Assembly (NCBI RefSeq): GCF_900590885.1
Contig: NZ_UUON01000033.1
Span: forward strand, 124,001 to 188,000
DNA length: 64,000 nt
Direction: 5' to 3'
Source: Pseudomonas viridiflava
GTDB lineage: Bacteria > Pseudomonadota > Gammaproteobacteria > Pseudomonadales > Pseudomonadaceae
The position numbers were made by a program, and so were the translations under genes. Positions 26,131 to 34,280 of the stretch are shown piece by piece (position 1 is the stretch's first letter; every line of letters begins with the position of its first letter). Under the pieces are notes generated by a model. That model was not told the DNA's origin. It made no database searches and worked only from the letters and a program-made list of their open reading frames with translations.

Positions 26131-27714
26131 ATGACCCACCAGGCCGCCGAAGTCGCGAAACGCCGCACTTTCGCCATTATTTCCCACCCCGATGCCGGTA
26201 AAACCACCATCACCGAGAAGCTGTTGCTGATGGGCAAGGCAATCGCTGTGGCCGGCACGGTGAAATCGCGCAAATCCGACCGCCATGCCACATCCGACTG
26301 GATGGAGATGGAAAAGCAGCGTGGTATCTCCATTACCACGTCGGTCATGCAGTTCCCGTATCGCGACCACATGGTCAACCTGCTCGACACCCCGGGCCAC
26401 GAAGACTTCTCCGAAGACACCTACCGCACCCTGACCGCGGTGGACTCGGCCTTGATGGTCCTCGACGGCGGTAAGGGTGTAGAGCCCCGGACCATCGCGC
26501 TGATGGACGTGTGCCGCCTGCGCGACACACCAATCGTGAGCTTCATCAACAAACTCGACCGCGACATCCGCGACCCCATCGAGTTGCTGGATGAAATCGA
26601 AGCGGTCCTGAAGATCAAGGCCGCGCCGATTACCTGGCCGATCGGTTGCTACCGCGACTTCAAGGGCGTGTACCACCTGGCTGACGACTACATCATTGTC
26701 TACACCGCCGGCCACGGTCATGAACGCACCGATGTGAAAATCATCGAGAAGCTGGACTCCGACGAAGCCCGCGCGCACCTGGGTGACGAGTACGACCGCT
26801 TTGTCGATCAGCTGGAACTGGTGCAGGGTGCCTGCCATGAGTTCAACCAGCAGGAATTCCTCGACGGTCAACTGACCCCGGTGTTCTTCGGGACTGCCCT
26901 GGGCAACTTCGGCGTCGACCATGTGCTCGACGCGGTAGTGAACTGGGCGCCGAAGCCTTTGGCCCGTGTCGCCAACGAGCGTACCGTGGAGCCGGTGGAA
27001 GAGAAATTCACCGGTTTCGTGTTCAAGATCCAGGCGAACATGGACCCCAAACACCGCGACCGCATCGCCTTCATGCGCATTTGCTCGGGCAAATACGAAA
27101 AAGGCATGAAGATGCGCCACGTGCGCACCGGCAAGGACGTACGCATCGGCGACGCCCTGACGTTCTTCTCCTCCGAGCGTGAGCAGCTGGAAGAGGCGTT
27201 TGCCGGCGACATCATCGGTTTGCACAACCACGGCACCATCCAGATCGGCGACACCTTCACCGAAGGCGAAGTGCTGGGCTTTACCGGTATCCCGCACTTT
27301 GCGCCGGAGTTGTTCCGCCGTGTGCGCCTGCGTGACCCGCTCAAATCCAAGCAACTGCGCCAGGGTTTGCAGCAGTTGGCGGAAGAGGGCGCCACGCAGG
27401 TGTTCTTCCCCGAGCGCAGCAACGACATCATCCTGGGCGCCGTGGGTGTGCTGCAGTTTGATGTGGTGGCCAGCCGCTTGAAGGAGGAATACAAGGTTGA
27501 GTGCTCGTATGAGCCGATCACCGTGTATTCCGCGCGCTGGATTGATTGCAGCGATAAGAAGAAGTTGGAAGAGTTCTCCAACAAGGCCGTGGAAAACCTC
27601 GCGGTGGATGGCGGTGGTCACCTGACCTACCTGGCGCCGACCCGGGTTAACCTGGCGTTGATGGAAGAGCGGTGGCCGGATGTGAAGTTTCGGGCTACTC
27701 GCGAGCATCATTAA
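26131..27714 (+). CDS. prfC: peptide chain release factor 3
   Basis: Translational GTPase of 527 residues that recycles RF1/RF2 from the ribosome after termination. G-motifs: G1 SHPDAGKTT (about 18-26), G3 DTPGHEDF, G4 NKLD. The effector segment EKQRGISITTSVMQF is typical of RF3. Domains II and III follow to the end, RATREHH. I chose ATG 26131 because sequence before it (from the in-frame start at 26062) contains the promoter -10. It is monocistronic; a long inverted repeat follows the stop by 8 bases. Confidence 0.96.
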   Translation: MTHQAAEVAKRRTFAIISHPDAGKTTITEKLLLMGKAIAVAGTVKSRKSDRHATSDWMEMEKQRGISITTSVMQFPYRDHMVNLLDTPGHEDFSEDTYRTLTAVDSALMVLDGGKGVEPRTIALMDVCRLRDTPIVSFINKLDRDIRDPIELLDEIEAVLKIKAAPITWPIGCYRDFKGVYHLADDYIIVYTAGHGHERTDVKIIEKLDSDEARAHLGDEYDRFVDQLELVQGACHEFNQQEFLDGQLTPVFFGTALGNFGVDHVLDAVVNWAPKPLARVANERTVEPVEEKFTGFVFKIQANMDPKHRDRIAFMRICSGKYEKGMKMRHVRTGKDVRIGDALTFFSSEREQLEEAFAGDIIGLHNHGTIQIGDTFTEGEVLGFTGIPHFAPELFRRVRLRDPLKSKQLRQGLQQLAEEGATQVFFPERSNDIILGAVGVLQFDVVASRLKEEYKVECSYEPITVYSARWIDCSDKKKLEEFSNKAVENLAVDGGGHLTYLAPTRVNLALMEERWPDVKFRATREHH

Positions 27715-27722
27715 GGTCTTGG

Positions 27723-27870
27723 GTTTGGGGCATATCCGTTATTTAGGTAACGGCGGCTTAGGGTTCCGCTCTTACAGCGGGTTACTTTTGGGGCTCTTTT
27801 CCAAAAGTGACCCGCCGTAAGGGCGGAACCCATATCAGCCACACCCCAAACAACGGATATGCCCCCAAAC
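27723..27870. repeat. 148-bp nested inverted-repeat element
   Basis: Outer arms GGGGCATATCCGTT (27727-27740) and its exact complement (27852-27865), extended by GTTT/AAAC. An inner 31-bp stem (27761-27791 with 27801-27831, three non-identical pairs) holds a 9-base loop. The whole forms one long cruciform or RNA hairpin between prfC and a small exported-protein gene. It looks like a dispersed, non-coding Pseudomonas repeat, not a simple terminator. Confidence 0.75.
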
Positions 27871-27932
27871 ACTGGCAAGAACCCCACATCCGGTCTAGCG
27901 TTTCCCCATTCCCCACCCAAAAGGAAACCCTA

Positions 27933-28178
27933 GTGCGCCGCGCCAAACCCATCCTCCACCTGGCCCTGCTCGCCACTCTTGCGCTCTCCATCCCCCAGGC
28001 TGTAGCAGGCGCAGGCACCCCCCAGTGGAAAGACACCGGCCCCGTCACCAAGAAAAAACAGCAGGAAGTCAATTCCGGCAGCTGGAAACCGCAGGCCCAG
28101 CCCGCGCCGAAGGAAGATCAGGAAAACCCCTACAACGATGGCGAGGACAGTGAAACTTACGACGATGGCGAAACCTGA
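27933..28178 (+). CDS. small exported acidic protein, unknown
   Basis: Product of 81 residues, not recognised. The N-terminus (MRRAKPILHLALLATLALSI, then PQAVAGAG) is a good Sec signal peptide. The remaining 55 residues are polar, proline/glutamine-rich and acidic, ending DGEDSETYDDGET, and are probably disordered. The start is GTG 27933, preceded by AAAGGA at 7 bases. The frame stays open upstream into the repeat element, which I exclude. A similar small acidic exported protein follows 83 bases later. Confidence 0.6.
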   Translation: MRRAKPILHLALLATLALSIPQAVAGAGTPQWKDTGPVTKKKQQEVNSGSWKPQAQPAPKEDQENPYNDGEDSETYDDGET

Positions 28179-28261
28179 AGCCTGGCGCAAACCCCGCATC
28201 GGGGCTAGCGTCAACGCTGGCGGCGGTACGTCACTGCCGAGCTGACTGGACGGAATCAACC

Positions 28262-28525
28262 ATGAGTATTTTTCAACGAGTCGTGCTGTTGATAAAAGTG
28301 CTGGTGCTGTTGTCGTTGGGGATGTCGACGGCCTGGGCGCACAACCCGGTGCAGGGCGGTGCCGCGCTGTCGGCGACGCACAGCGCGCCAGATTTGCAGC
28401 TGGCCAAGTCGGAGTCCGAAGGCGGTGACAAGGACCAGGGCGGCAGCAAGGATGACGATGACTCCACCACCAACGAGCCGGACAGCGACGACCCGGACGA
28501 TGACGACGGCGACAGCCAAACGTAG
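28262..28525 (+). CDS. small exported Asp-rich protein, unknown
   Basis: Product of 87 residues with a Sec signal (VVLLIKVLVLLSLGMSTAWA) and a mature part of about 60 residues. The C-terminal half is dominated by Asp, Ser and Glu, with a DDDDS cluster and a DDPDDDDGD tail. Such stretches can bind Ca or other cations, but this is inference. ATG 28262 follows GGACGGAATC. A plus-strand terminator lies about 75 bases after the stop. Confidence 0.65.
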   Translation: MSIFQRVVLLIKVLVLLSLGMSTAWAHNPVQGGAALSATHSAPDLQLAKSESEGGDKDQGGSKDDDDSTTNEPDSDDPDDDDGDSQT

Positions 28526-28532
28526 GCCAAAG

Positions 28533-28584
28533 CCAAAAAAAAGCCCCTCCCGTCAGGCTGATGCGCAACTTGACGGGAGGGGCT
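28533..28584 (-). terminator. terminator of the dpp operon
   Basis: Stem AGCCCCTCCCGTCA / TGACGGGAGGGGCT with a 15-base loop. A run of eight A before it on the plus strand is a U-run for minus-strand transcripts, so it ends the dpp operon after dppF. Confidence 0.85.
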
Positions 28585-28597
28585 GTGTAACGCGGTC

Positions 28598-28629
28598 AAT
28601 GCCCTGGACTTATCCCCAGGGCATTTTTT
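28598..28629 (+). terminator. terminator of the small exported-protein genes
   Basis: Stem ATGCCCTGG / CCAGGGCAT followed by six T on the plus strand. It overlaps the space between the two convergent units. Confidence 0.8.
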
Positions 28630-28642
28630 GTGGCTGAACGCC

Positions 28643-29614
28643 TCAGGCCACAAACTGCTCCGCATAGTGGCAAGCCACTTGGCGGTTATCCAGCGGGCGC
28701 AACAGCGGCTCCTCGCTGCTGCAGCGTGCGGTCGCGTACGGGCAGCGCTTGTGGAATGCGCAGCCGGGTGGCGGGTTCAGCGGGTTGGGCAGCTCGCCGA
28801 CGATCTTGATCTTCGGCTTGTTCGGGTCCGGATGGATGGTCGGGGTGGCCGACAGCAGCGCCTGGGTGTAGGGGTGCAGCGGGCGCGCATAGATGTCTTC
28901 CTTGGGGCCGACTTCGACCGGGCGGCCGAGGTACATCACCATCACATCGTCGGCGACGTGTTGCACCACCGCGAGGTTGTGGGAGATGAACACGTAGGCC
29001 GTGTTGAACTCCTGCTGCAGGTCCATGAACAGGTTGAGCACCTGGGCCTGGATCGACACGTCCAGGGCCGAGGTCGGCTCATCCGCCACCAGTACTTTGG
29101 GTTGCAGCATCATGGCGCGGGCCAGGGCGATGCGCTGGCGCTGGCCGCCGGAGAACATGTGCGGGTAGCGCTGATAATGCTCGGGGCGCAGACCCACTTG
29201 CTTCATCATCGCCTGCACTTTTTCGCGGCGTTCGGCGGCGGACAGGTTGGTGTTGATCAGCAGCGGCTCGCCGAGCTGGTCACCGACTTTCTGCCGTGGG
29301 TTCAACGAGGCATACGGGCTCTGGAACACCATCTGCACGTCTTTGCGCAGTTGCTTGCGCTGGGCCTTGTCGGCGCCGGCAACTTCCTGCCCGGCGATTT
29401 TCAAGGAGCCGGACGACGGCTCCTCAATCAGGGTCAGTGCACGCGCCAGGGTGGATTTGCCGCAACCCGACTCGCCTACAACCGCGAGGGTCTTGCCGGC
29501 TTCCAGCTCAAACGACACACCATTAAGCGCGCGTACCAGCGCGTGGCCCTTGAACAGGCCACGGGACACTTCGTAGTGACGGGTCAGGTCGCGGGCGGTA
29601 AGAACGACGGCCAT
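28643..29614 (-). CDS. dppF: dipeptide ABC transporter ATPase DppF
   Basis: ATPase of 323 residues, partner of DppD. Walker A GESGCGKST (47-55), signature FSGGQRQRIALARAM and Walker B VLVADEPTSALD are present. The C-terminal oligopeptide/dipeptide extension has a Cys cluster (PPGCAFHKRCPYATARC) that binds a 4Fe-4S cluster in related proteins. The ATG overlaps the dppD stop by one base. It is the last gene of the dpp operon, followed by a terminator. Confidence 0.95.
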   Translation of the reverse strand: MAVVLTARDLTRHYEVSRGLFKGHALVRALNGVSFELEAGKTLAVVGESGCGKSTLARALTLIEEPSSGSLKIAGQEVAGADKAQRKQLRKDVQMVFQSPYASLNPRQKVGDQLGEPLLINTNLSAAERREKVQAMMKQVGLRPEHYQRYPHMFSGGQRQRIALARAMMLQPKVLVADEPTSALDVSIQAQVLNLFMDLQQEFNTAYVFISHNLAVVQHVADDVMVMYLGRPVEVGPKEDIYARPLHPYTQALLSATPTIHPDPNKPKIKIVGELPNPLNPPPGCAFHKRCPYATARCSSEEPLLRPLDNRQVACHYAEQFVA

Positions 29615-30582
29615 TACGCCACCTCCTGGTTCAAGGGGTAGAAGCAGCGCGCGAGGCTGTTGGTTTTTGGATCAAGCCCAGGCCGTTGAGTGCGGCAGTT
29701 TTCCTGCACGTACGGGCAGCGCGGCGACAGCAGGCAACCTTGCGGGCGGTCGTAACGGCCCGGCACGATACCCGGCAGTGTGGCCAGGCGCGTGGCGCCC
29801 AGGCTGTGCTCGGGAATCGCCTTGAGCAGCGCTTCGCTGTAAGGGTGTGCCGGAATGTCGAACAGTTGCGGCACCTGGCCGACTTCCACCGCTTGGCCGG
29901 CGTACATCACGCAGACGCGCTGGGCGGTTTCCGCCACAACAGCCAAATCGTGGGTGATCAGCACCAGGCCCATGTTCTGTTCTTTCTGCAGGGCCAGCAG
30001 CAGCTCCATGATCTGCGCCTGGATGGTTACGTCCAACGCAGTGGTCGGTTCATCCGCGATCAGCAGTTTCGGCTCGCCGGCAATCGCCATGGCGATAGCC
30101 ACACGCTGGCTCATACCGCCGGACAGCTGGTGCGGGTAGGCGTCCATACGGCTGGCAGCGCCCGGGATTTCAACCTTTTCGAGCAGCTCGATGGCACGCT
30201 TGCGCGCTTGCTTGCCGGACATTTTCAGGTGCAGGCGCAGTACTTCTTCGATCTGGAAACCCACGGTGTAGCTGGGGTTCAGCGCGGTCATCGGATCCTG
30301 GAACACCATTGCCAGGTCTTTGCCGACGATCTGGCGACGCTGGCGGTTGCTCAGCTTGAGCATGTCCTTGCCGTCGAAGTTCAGCGCGTCGGCGGTGACG
30401 ATGCCGGGGTGCTCGATCAGGCCCATCAGCGCCATCATGGTCACGGATTTACCCGAGCCCGACTCGCCAACGATCGCCAGTACTTCGCCTTTGTCGACGG
30501 AAATGTCGAGGCCATCGACCACCGGCACGGCGGTCTTGTCGCCGAAGCGCACATTGAGATTCTTGATTTCTAACAGTGACAT
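29614..30582 (-). CDS. dppD: dipeptide ABC transporter ATPase DppD
   Basis: ATPase of 322 residues. Walker A GESGSGKS, signature LSGGMSQRVAIAMAI and Walker B LLIADEPTTALD are intact. The C-terminal extension carries PQGCLLSPRCPYVQENC, the usual cysteine cluster. I chose ATG 30582 (MSLLEIKNLNVRF), because the in-frame extension to 30642 reaches into dppC. It pairs with DppF to drive peptide import through DppBC. Confidence 0.95.
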   Translation of the reverse strand: MSLLEIKNLNVRFGDKTAVPVVDGLDISVDKGEVLAIVGESGSGKSVTMMALMGLIEHPGIVTADALNFDGKDMLKLSNRQRRQIVGKDLAMVFQDPMTALNPSYTVGFQIEEVLRLHLKMSGKQARKRAIELLEKVEIPGAASRMDAYPHQLSGGMSQRVAIAMAIAGEPKLLIADEPTTALDVTIQAQIMELLLALQKEQNMGLVLITHDLAVVAETAQRVCVMYAGQAVEVGQVPQLFDIPAHPYSEALLKAIPEHSLGATRLATLPGIVPGRYDRPQGCLLSPRCPYVQENCRTQRPGLDPKTNSLARCFYPLNQEVA

Positions 30583-30592
30583 GGGAATCTCC

Positions 30593-31504
30593 TCAGGCGG
30601 CGTTCTTGAGTTTCGGGTCCAGCGCATCGCGCAGGCCGTCACCCATCAAGTTGATTGCCAGCACGCTGAGCAAAATGGTCAAACCAGGCAAGCTCACCAC
30701 CCACCAGGCGCGTTCGATGTAGTCACGGGCCGAAGCCAGCATGGTGCCCCACTCCGGGGTTGGCGGTTGTACGCCAAGGCCAAGGAAGCCCAGGGCCGCG
30801 GCATCGAGGATCGCCGAAGAGAAACTCAGGGTGGCCTGTACGATCAGCGGCGCCATGCAGTTGGGCAGCACGGTGATGAACATCAGGCGTGGCAGGCCGG
30901 CGCCGGCGAGGCGGGCGGCGGTCACGTAGTCACGGTTCAGCTCGCCCATCACCGCCGCGCGGGTCAGACGCACGTAGGACGGCAGCGAGACGATAGCGAT
31001 GGCGATCACGGTGTTGATCAGGCCAGGGCCGAGGATCGCGACAATGGCCACAGCCAGCAGCAGCGACGGCAGGGCCAGCATGATGTCCATCAAACGCATG
31101 ATGGTCGGGCCGAGCAGGCGCGGGAAGAACCCGGCGAACAGGCCCAGCAGGATGCCCGGGATCAGCGACATCACCACCGACGACAAGCCGATCAGCAAGG
31201 ACAGGCGCGAACCCTGGATCAGGCGCGAGAGCAGGTCACGGCCCAGTTCGTCGGTGCCGAGCAGGAACTGGATCTGCCCGCCTTCCAGCCACGACGGCGG
31301 GGTGAGCAGGAAGTCGCGGTATTGCTCGCTGGGGTTATGCGGTGCAACCCACGGGGCGAAAATCGCGCAGAACACGATCAGCACCATGAAGGCCAGGCCG
31401 GCAACCGCGCCTTTGTTCTTGGAGAAGGCTTGCCAGAATTCTTTGTACGGGGACGGGTACAGCAGGCTTTGATCGACTGCTGACACTTGAGTAGGTGTGG
31501 TCAT
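30593..31504 (-). CDS. dppC: dipeptide ABC transporter permease DppC
   Basis: Inner-membrane permease of 303 residues. An N-terminal segment with the first TM helix (about 36-57) is followed by a periplasmic loop and five further helices. The EAA-type loop reads AARLAGAGLPRLMFITVLPN (about residues 197-216). FLLGTDELGRDLLSRLIQGS is the conserved DppC/OppC motif. It starts 10 bases after the dppB stop. Confidence 0.95.
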   Translation of the reverse strand: MTTPTQVSAVDQSLLYPSPYKEFWQAFSKNKGAVAGLAFMVLIVFCAIFAPWVAPHNPSEQYRDFLLTPPSWLEGGQIQFLLGTDELGRDLLSRLIQGSRLSLLIGLSSVVMSLIPGILLGLFAGFFPRLLGPTIMRLMDIMLALPSLLLAVAIVAILGPGLINTVIAIAIVSLPSYVRLTRAAVMGELNRDYVTAARLAGAGLPRLMFITVLPNCMAPLIVQATLSFSSAILDAAALGFLGLGVQPPTPEWGTMLASARDYIERAWWVVSLPGLTILLSVLAINLMGDGLRDALDPKLKNAA

Positions 31505-31514
31505 GGTCTTGATC

Positions 31515-32525
31515 TCAGCGCTGGTGACGGATGCGTGGGTTGGCGAAGCCGTAGAGGATGTCCACCACGAAGTTCACCAGGATCACCAGGCAGGCGATCA
31601 GCAAGATGCCGTTTTGCACCACCGGGTAGTCCCGCGCGCCAATGGCTTCGATCAGCCATTTGCCGATGCCGGGCCACGAGAAGATGGTTTCGGTCAGCAC
31701 TGCACCGGCCAACAGGGTGCCGACTTGCAGGCCGACCACGGTGAGTACCGGGATCAGCGCGTTGCGCAGGCCGTGCACGAACACCACGCGCGCCGGCGAC
31801 AGGCCTTTGGCCTTGGCGGTGCGGATGTAGTCTTCGCGCAGCACTTCGAGCATCGATGAACGGGTCATCCGCGCAATCACCGCCAACGGGATGGTGCCGA
31901 GCACGATGGCCGGCAGGATCAGGTGGTGCAGGGCGTCGAAGAAGGCGTCCGGCTCGTCAGCCAGCAGCGTGTCGATGAGCATGAAACCGGTGCGCGGCTC
32001 GATGTCGTAGAGCAGGTCGATCCGCCCGGAAACCGGGGTCCAGCCCAGGCTGACCGAGAAGAACATGATCAGGATCAGGCCCCACCAGAAGATCGGCATC
32101 GAATACCCCGCGAGGGAGATGCCCATCACCCCGTGGTCGAACAGCGATCCTCGCTTGAGTGCCGCGATCACCCCGGCCAGCAGGCCCAGGATACCGGCGA
32201 ACAACAGGGCGGCCATGGACAATTCCAGGGTCGCCGGGAAGAGGGCGGTGAATTCGGTCCACACGCTGGTGCGTGTGCGCAGCGATTCGCCAAGGTCGCC
32301 TTGGGCGAGTTTGCCGACATAGTCCAGGTATTGCGCATACAGCGGCTTGTTAAGGCCAAGGCGTTCCATTGCCTGTGCGTGCATCTCGGGGTCGACGCGC
32401 CGCTCGCCCATCATGACTTCGACGGGGTCGCCAGGGATCATGCGAATCAACGCAAACGTGAGCAACGTGATGCCGAAAAACGTGGGGATCAATAACCCCA
32501 ATCGGCGGGCAATAAAACTAAACAT
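31515..32525 (-). CDS. dppB: dipeptide ABC transporter permease DppB
   Basis: Inner-membrane permease of 336 residues with six TM helices. The N-terminus MFSFIARRLGLLIPTFFGIT, LRTRTSVWTEF and the EAA loop (TAKAKGLSPARVVFVHGLRN) are typical of DppB/OppB. I chose ATG 32525, because upstream in-frame codons to 32567 have no homology. The gap to the preceding binding-protein gene contains a strong hairpin. Confidence 0.95.
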   Translation of the reverse strand: MFSFIARRLGLLIPTFFGITLLTFALIRMIPGDPVEVMMGERRVDPEMHAQAMERLGLNKPLYAQYLDYVGKLAQGDLGESLRTRTSVWTEFTALFPATLELSMAALLFAGILGLLAGVIAALKRGSLFDHGVMGISLAGYSMPIFWWGLILIMFFSVSLGWTPVSGRIDLLYDIEPRTGFMLIDTLLADEPDAFFDALHHLILPAIVLGTIPLAVIARMTRSSMLEVLREDYIRTAKAKGLSPARVVFVHGLRNALIPVLTVVGLQVGTLLAGAVLTETIFSWPGIGKWLIEAIGARDYPVVQNGILLIACLVILVNFVVDILYGFANPRIRHQR

Positions 32526-32560
32526 CTTGTTGTGTACCTCAATCAGCCGGTTAGGCAGGT

Positions 32561-32588
32561 TCGGCACCGTCCTGGTGGGCGGTGCCGA
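32561..32588. terminator. intercistronic hairpin between dppA (fourth paralogue) and dppB
   Basis: TCGGCACCG / CGGTGCCGA stem with a 10-base loop and no U-run. More likely it causes partial termination or 3' stabilisation of the binding-protein mRNA than full termination. Confidence 0.6.
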
Positions 32589-32601
32589 GCGTTTCTCTTA
32601 T

Positions 32602-34200
32602 TTACTTCACCTGTGTGGTGGCGAAGTTATTTGTACCTAGAGGGCTTTGGGTGAAGCCTTCTACGTTCTTGCGCATGGCAGTGAACAGTTTCGGGTAAGC
32701 CATGGGAAGCCATGGTTGGTCCTTGTCGAAAACGTCCTGTGCTTGTTCATAGAGTGCAGCGCGCTGGGCGGGTTCAGCGATGGCGCGCGCTTTGTCGATC
32801 AAGTCCTGAAACTCTTTGTTACACCAGCGCGCGTAGTTTTCGCCGTTTTTGGCGGCATCGCAACTCAGGTTCGGCGTGAGGAAGTTATCCGGGTCGCCGT
32901 TATCGCCGACCCAGCCAGCCGAAACCATGTCGTGCTCGCCGTTTTTGGCACGCTTGAGCATCTCGCCCCATTCCATGACCTTGATGTTGACCTTAAGGCC
33001 AATCTGCGCCAAATCCGCCTGCATGCGCTGGGCGCCGAGCATCGGGTTGGGGTTGGTCGGGCCACCGCCGTTACGGGTGAACAGGGTGAACTCGGTGCCT
33101 TCCGGCACGCCGGCTTCCTTGAGCAGGGCGCGGGCCTTGTCCAGGTCACGCGGCGGGTTTTTCAGTTTGTCGCTGAAACCCAGCAAGGTCGGCGGATACG
33201 GGCCGGTACCCACCACCGCGTTGCCTTTGCCGAACAGGGCTTCGGTATAACCGGCCTTGTCGAACGCGATGTTGATCGCGTGACGCACCCGCGCATCGCT
33301 CATGTATTTGTGGGTGGTGTTCAGCGCGGTGTAACTGGTGGTCATCGCCGCCAGCTCATCGACTTTCAGGTTTGGGTCTTTCTTGATGCTTGGAATGTCA
33401 TCCGGCTTGGGGAACAGCGCGATCTGGCATTCGTTGGCCTTGAGCTTCTGCAGGCGCACGTTGTTGTCGGTGCTGATCGCCAGGATCAGCGGGTCGACGG
33501 CCGGTTTGCCGCGGAAGTAGTCCGGGTTGGCCTTGAAGCGCGCCTGGGCGTCTTTTTGATAGCGGGTGAAGATGAACGGGCCAGTGCCGATGGGCTTGGC
33601 GTTGAGGTCTTCGGTCTTGCCGGATTTGAGCAACTGGTCGGCGTATTCCTTCGAATGGATTGAAGAGAATGCCATGCCCAGGTCGGCGAGGAACGGTGCT
33701 TCGGGGCGGGTCAGGGTAAAGACGACAGTGTGATCGTCGGTCTTCTCCACGCTCTTGAGCAGTTCCTTGAAGCCCATGCTTTCAAAGTACGGGTAGCCCA
33801 CGAGGGACTTGTTATGCCACGGGTGATTCGGGTCCAGCTGGCGCTGGAAGCTCCAGAGCACGTCGTCGGCATTCAGGTTGCGCGTGGGTTTGAAGTAGTC
33901 GGTGGTGTGGAACTTGATGTCGTCACGCAGATGGAACGTGTAGGTCAGGCCATCGGCGCTGATCTCGGGCAGGTCTTTGGCCAGCGCGGGGATCACTTCG
34001 GTGGTGCCGGGCTTGAAGTCCACCAGGCGGTTGAACATGGTTTCCGCGGCGGCGTCAGCGGTAACGGCCGTGGTGTACAGGACCGGATCGAAACCCTCCG
34101 GGCTGGCTTCGGTGCAGACCACCAGCGGTTTGGCCGAAATGCCCACGGCCACGCTCAACAGGGCGGCAGCGATGGCGGCTTGTAGCGGAAGCATTTTCAT
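32602..34200 (-). CDS. dppA: dipeptide-binding protein, DppA4-like paralogue
   Basis: Periplasmic binding protein (SBP_bac_5) of 532 residues with a signal peptide ending AVGISA. Family segments: VVCTEASPEGFDPVLYTT at the mature N-terminus, DGLTYTFHLRDDIKFHTT, and WVGDNGDPDNFLTPNLSCDA. It lies directly upstream of dppBCDF and probably feeds the permease. It is the most diverged of the four paralogues here, and only this one ends NNFATTQVK. Position matches P. aeruginosa DppA4. Confidence 0.92.
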   Translation of the reverse strand: MKMLPLQAAIAAALLSVAVGISAKPLVVCTEASPEGFDPVLYTTAVTADAAAETMFNRLVDFKPGTTEVIPALAKDLPEISADGLTYTFHLRDDIKFHTTDYFKPTRNLNADDVLWSFQRQLDPNHPWHNKSLVGYPYFESMGFKELLKSVEKTDDHTVVFTLTRPEAPFLADLGMAFSSIHSKEYADQLLKSGKTEDLNAKPIGTGPFIFTRYQKDAQARFKANPDYFRGKPAVDPLILAISTDNNVRLQKLKANECQIALFPKPDDIPSIKKDPNLKVDELAAMTTSYTALNTTHKYMSDARVRHAINIAFDKAGYTEALFGKGNAVVGTGPYPPTLLGFSDKLKNPPRDLDKARALLKEAGVPEGTEFTLFTRNGGGPTNPNPMLGAQRMQADLAQIGLKVNIKVMEWGEMLKRAKNGEHDMVSAGWVGDNGDPDNFLTPNLSCDAAKNGENYARWCNKEFQDLIDKARAIAEPAQRAALYEQAQDVFDKDQPWLPMAYPKLFTAMRKNVEGFTQSPLGTNNFATTQVK

Positions 34201-34239
34201 TCAGAGCCCTCTGCAATCGATGGGACCAGACAAGCGTAG

Positions 34240-34266
34240 ACGCCGGGCTCGTCCTGAGCCCGGCGT
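34240..34266. terminator. hairpin after the OprD-type porin gene
   Basis: Perfect 11-bp stem ACGCCGGGCTC / GAGCCCGGCGT with a 5-base loop, directly downstream of opdP and upstream of the next dppA gene on the same strand. No U-run. Confidence 0.65.
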
Positions 34267-34280
34267 TTACCTGGTGCTAA

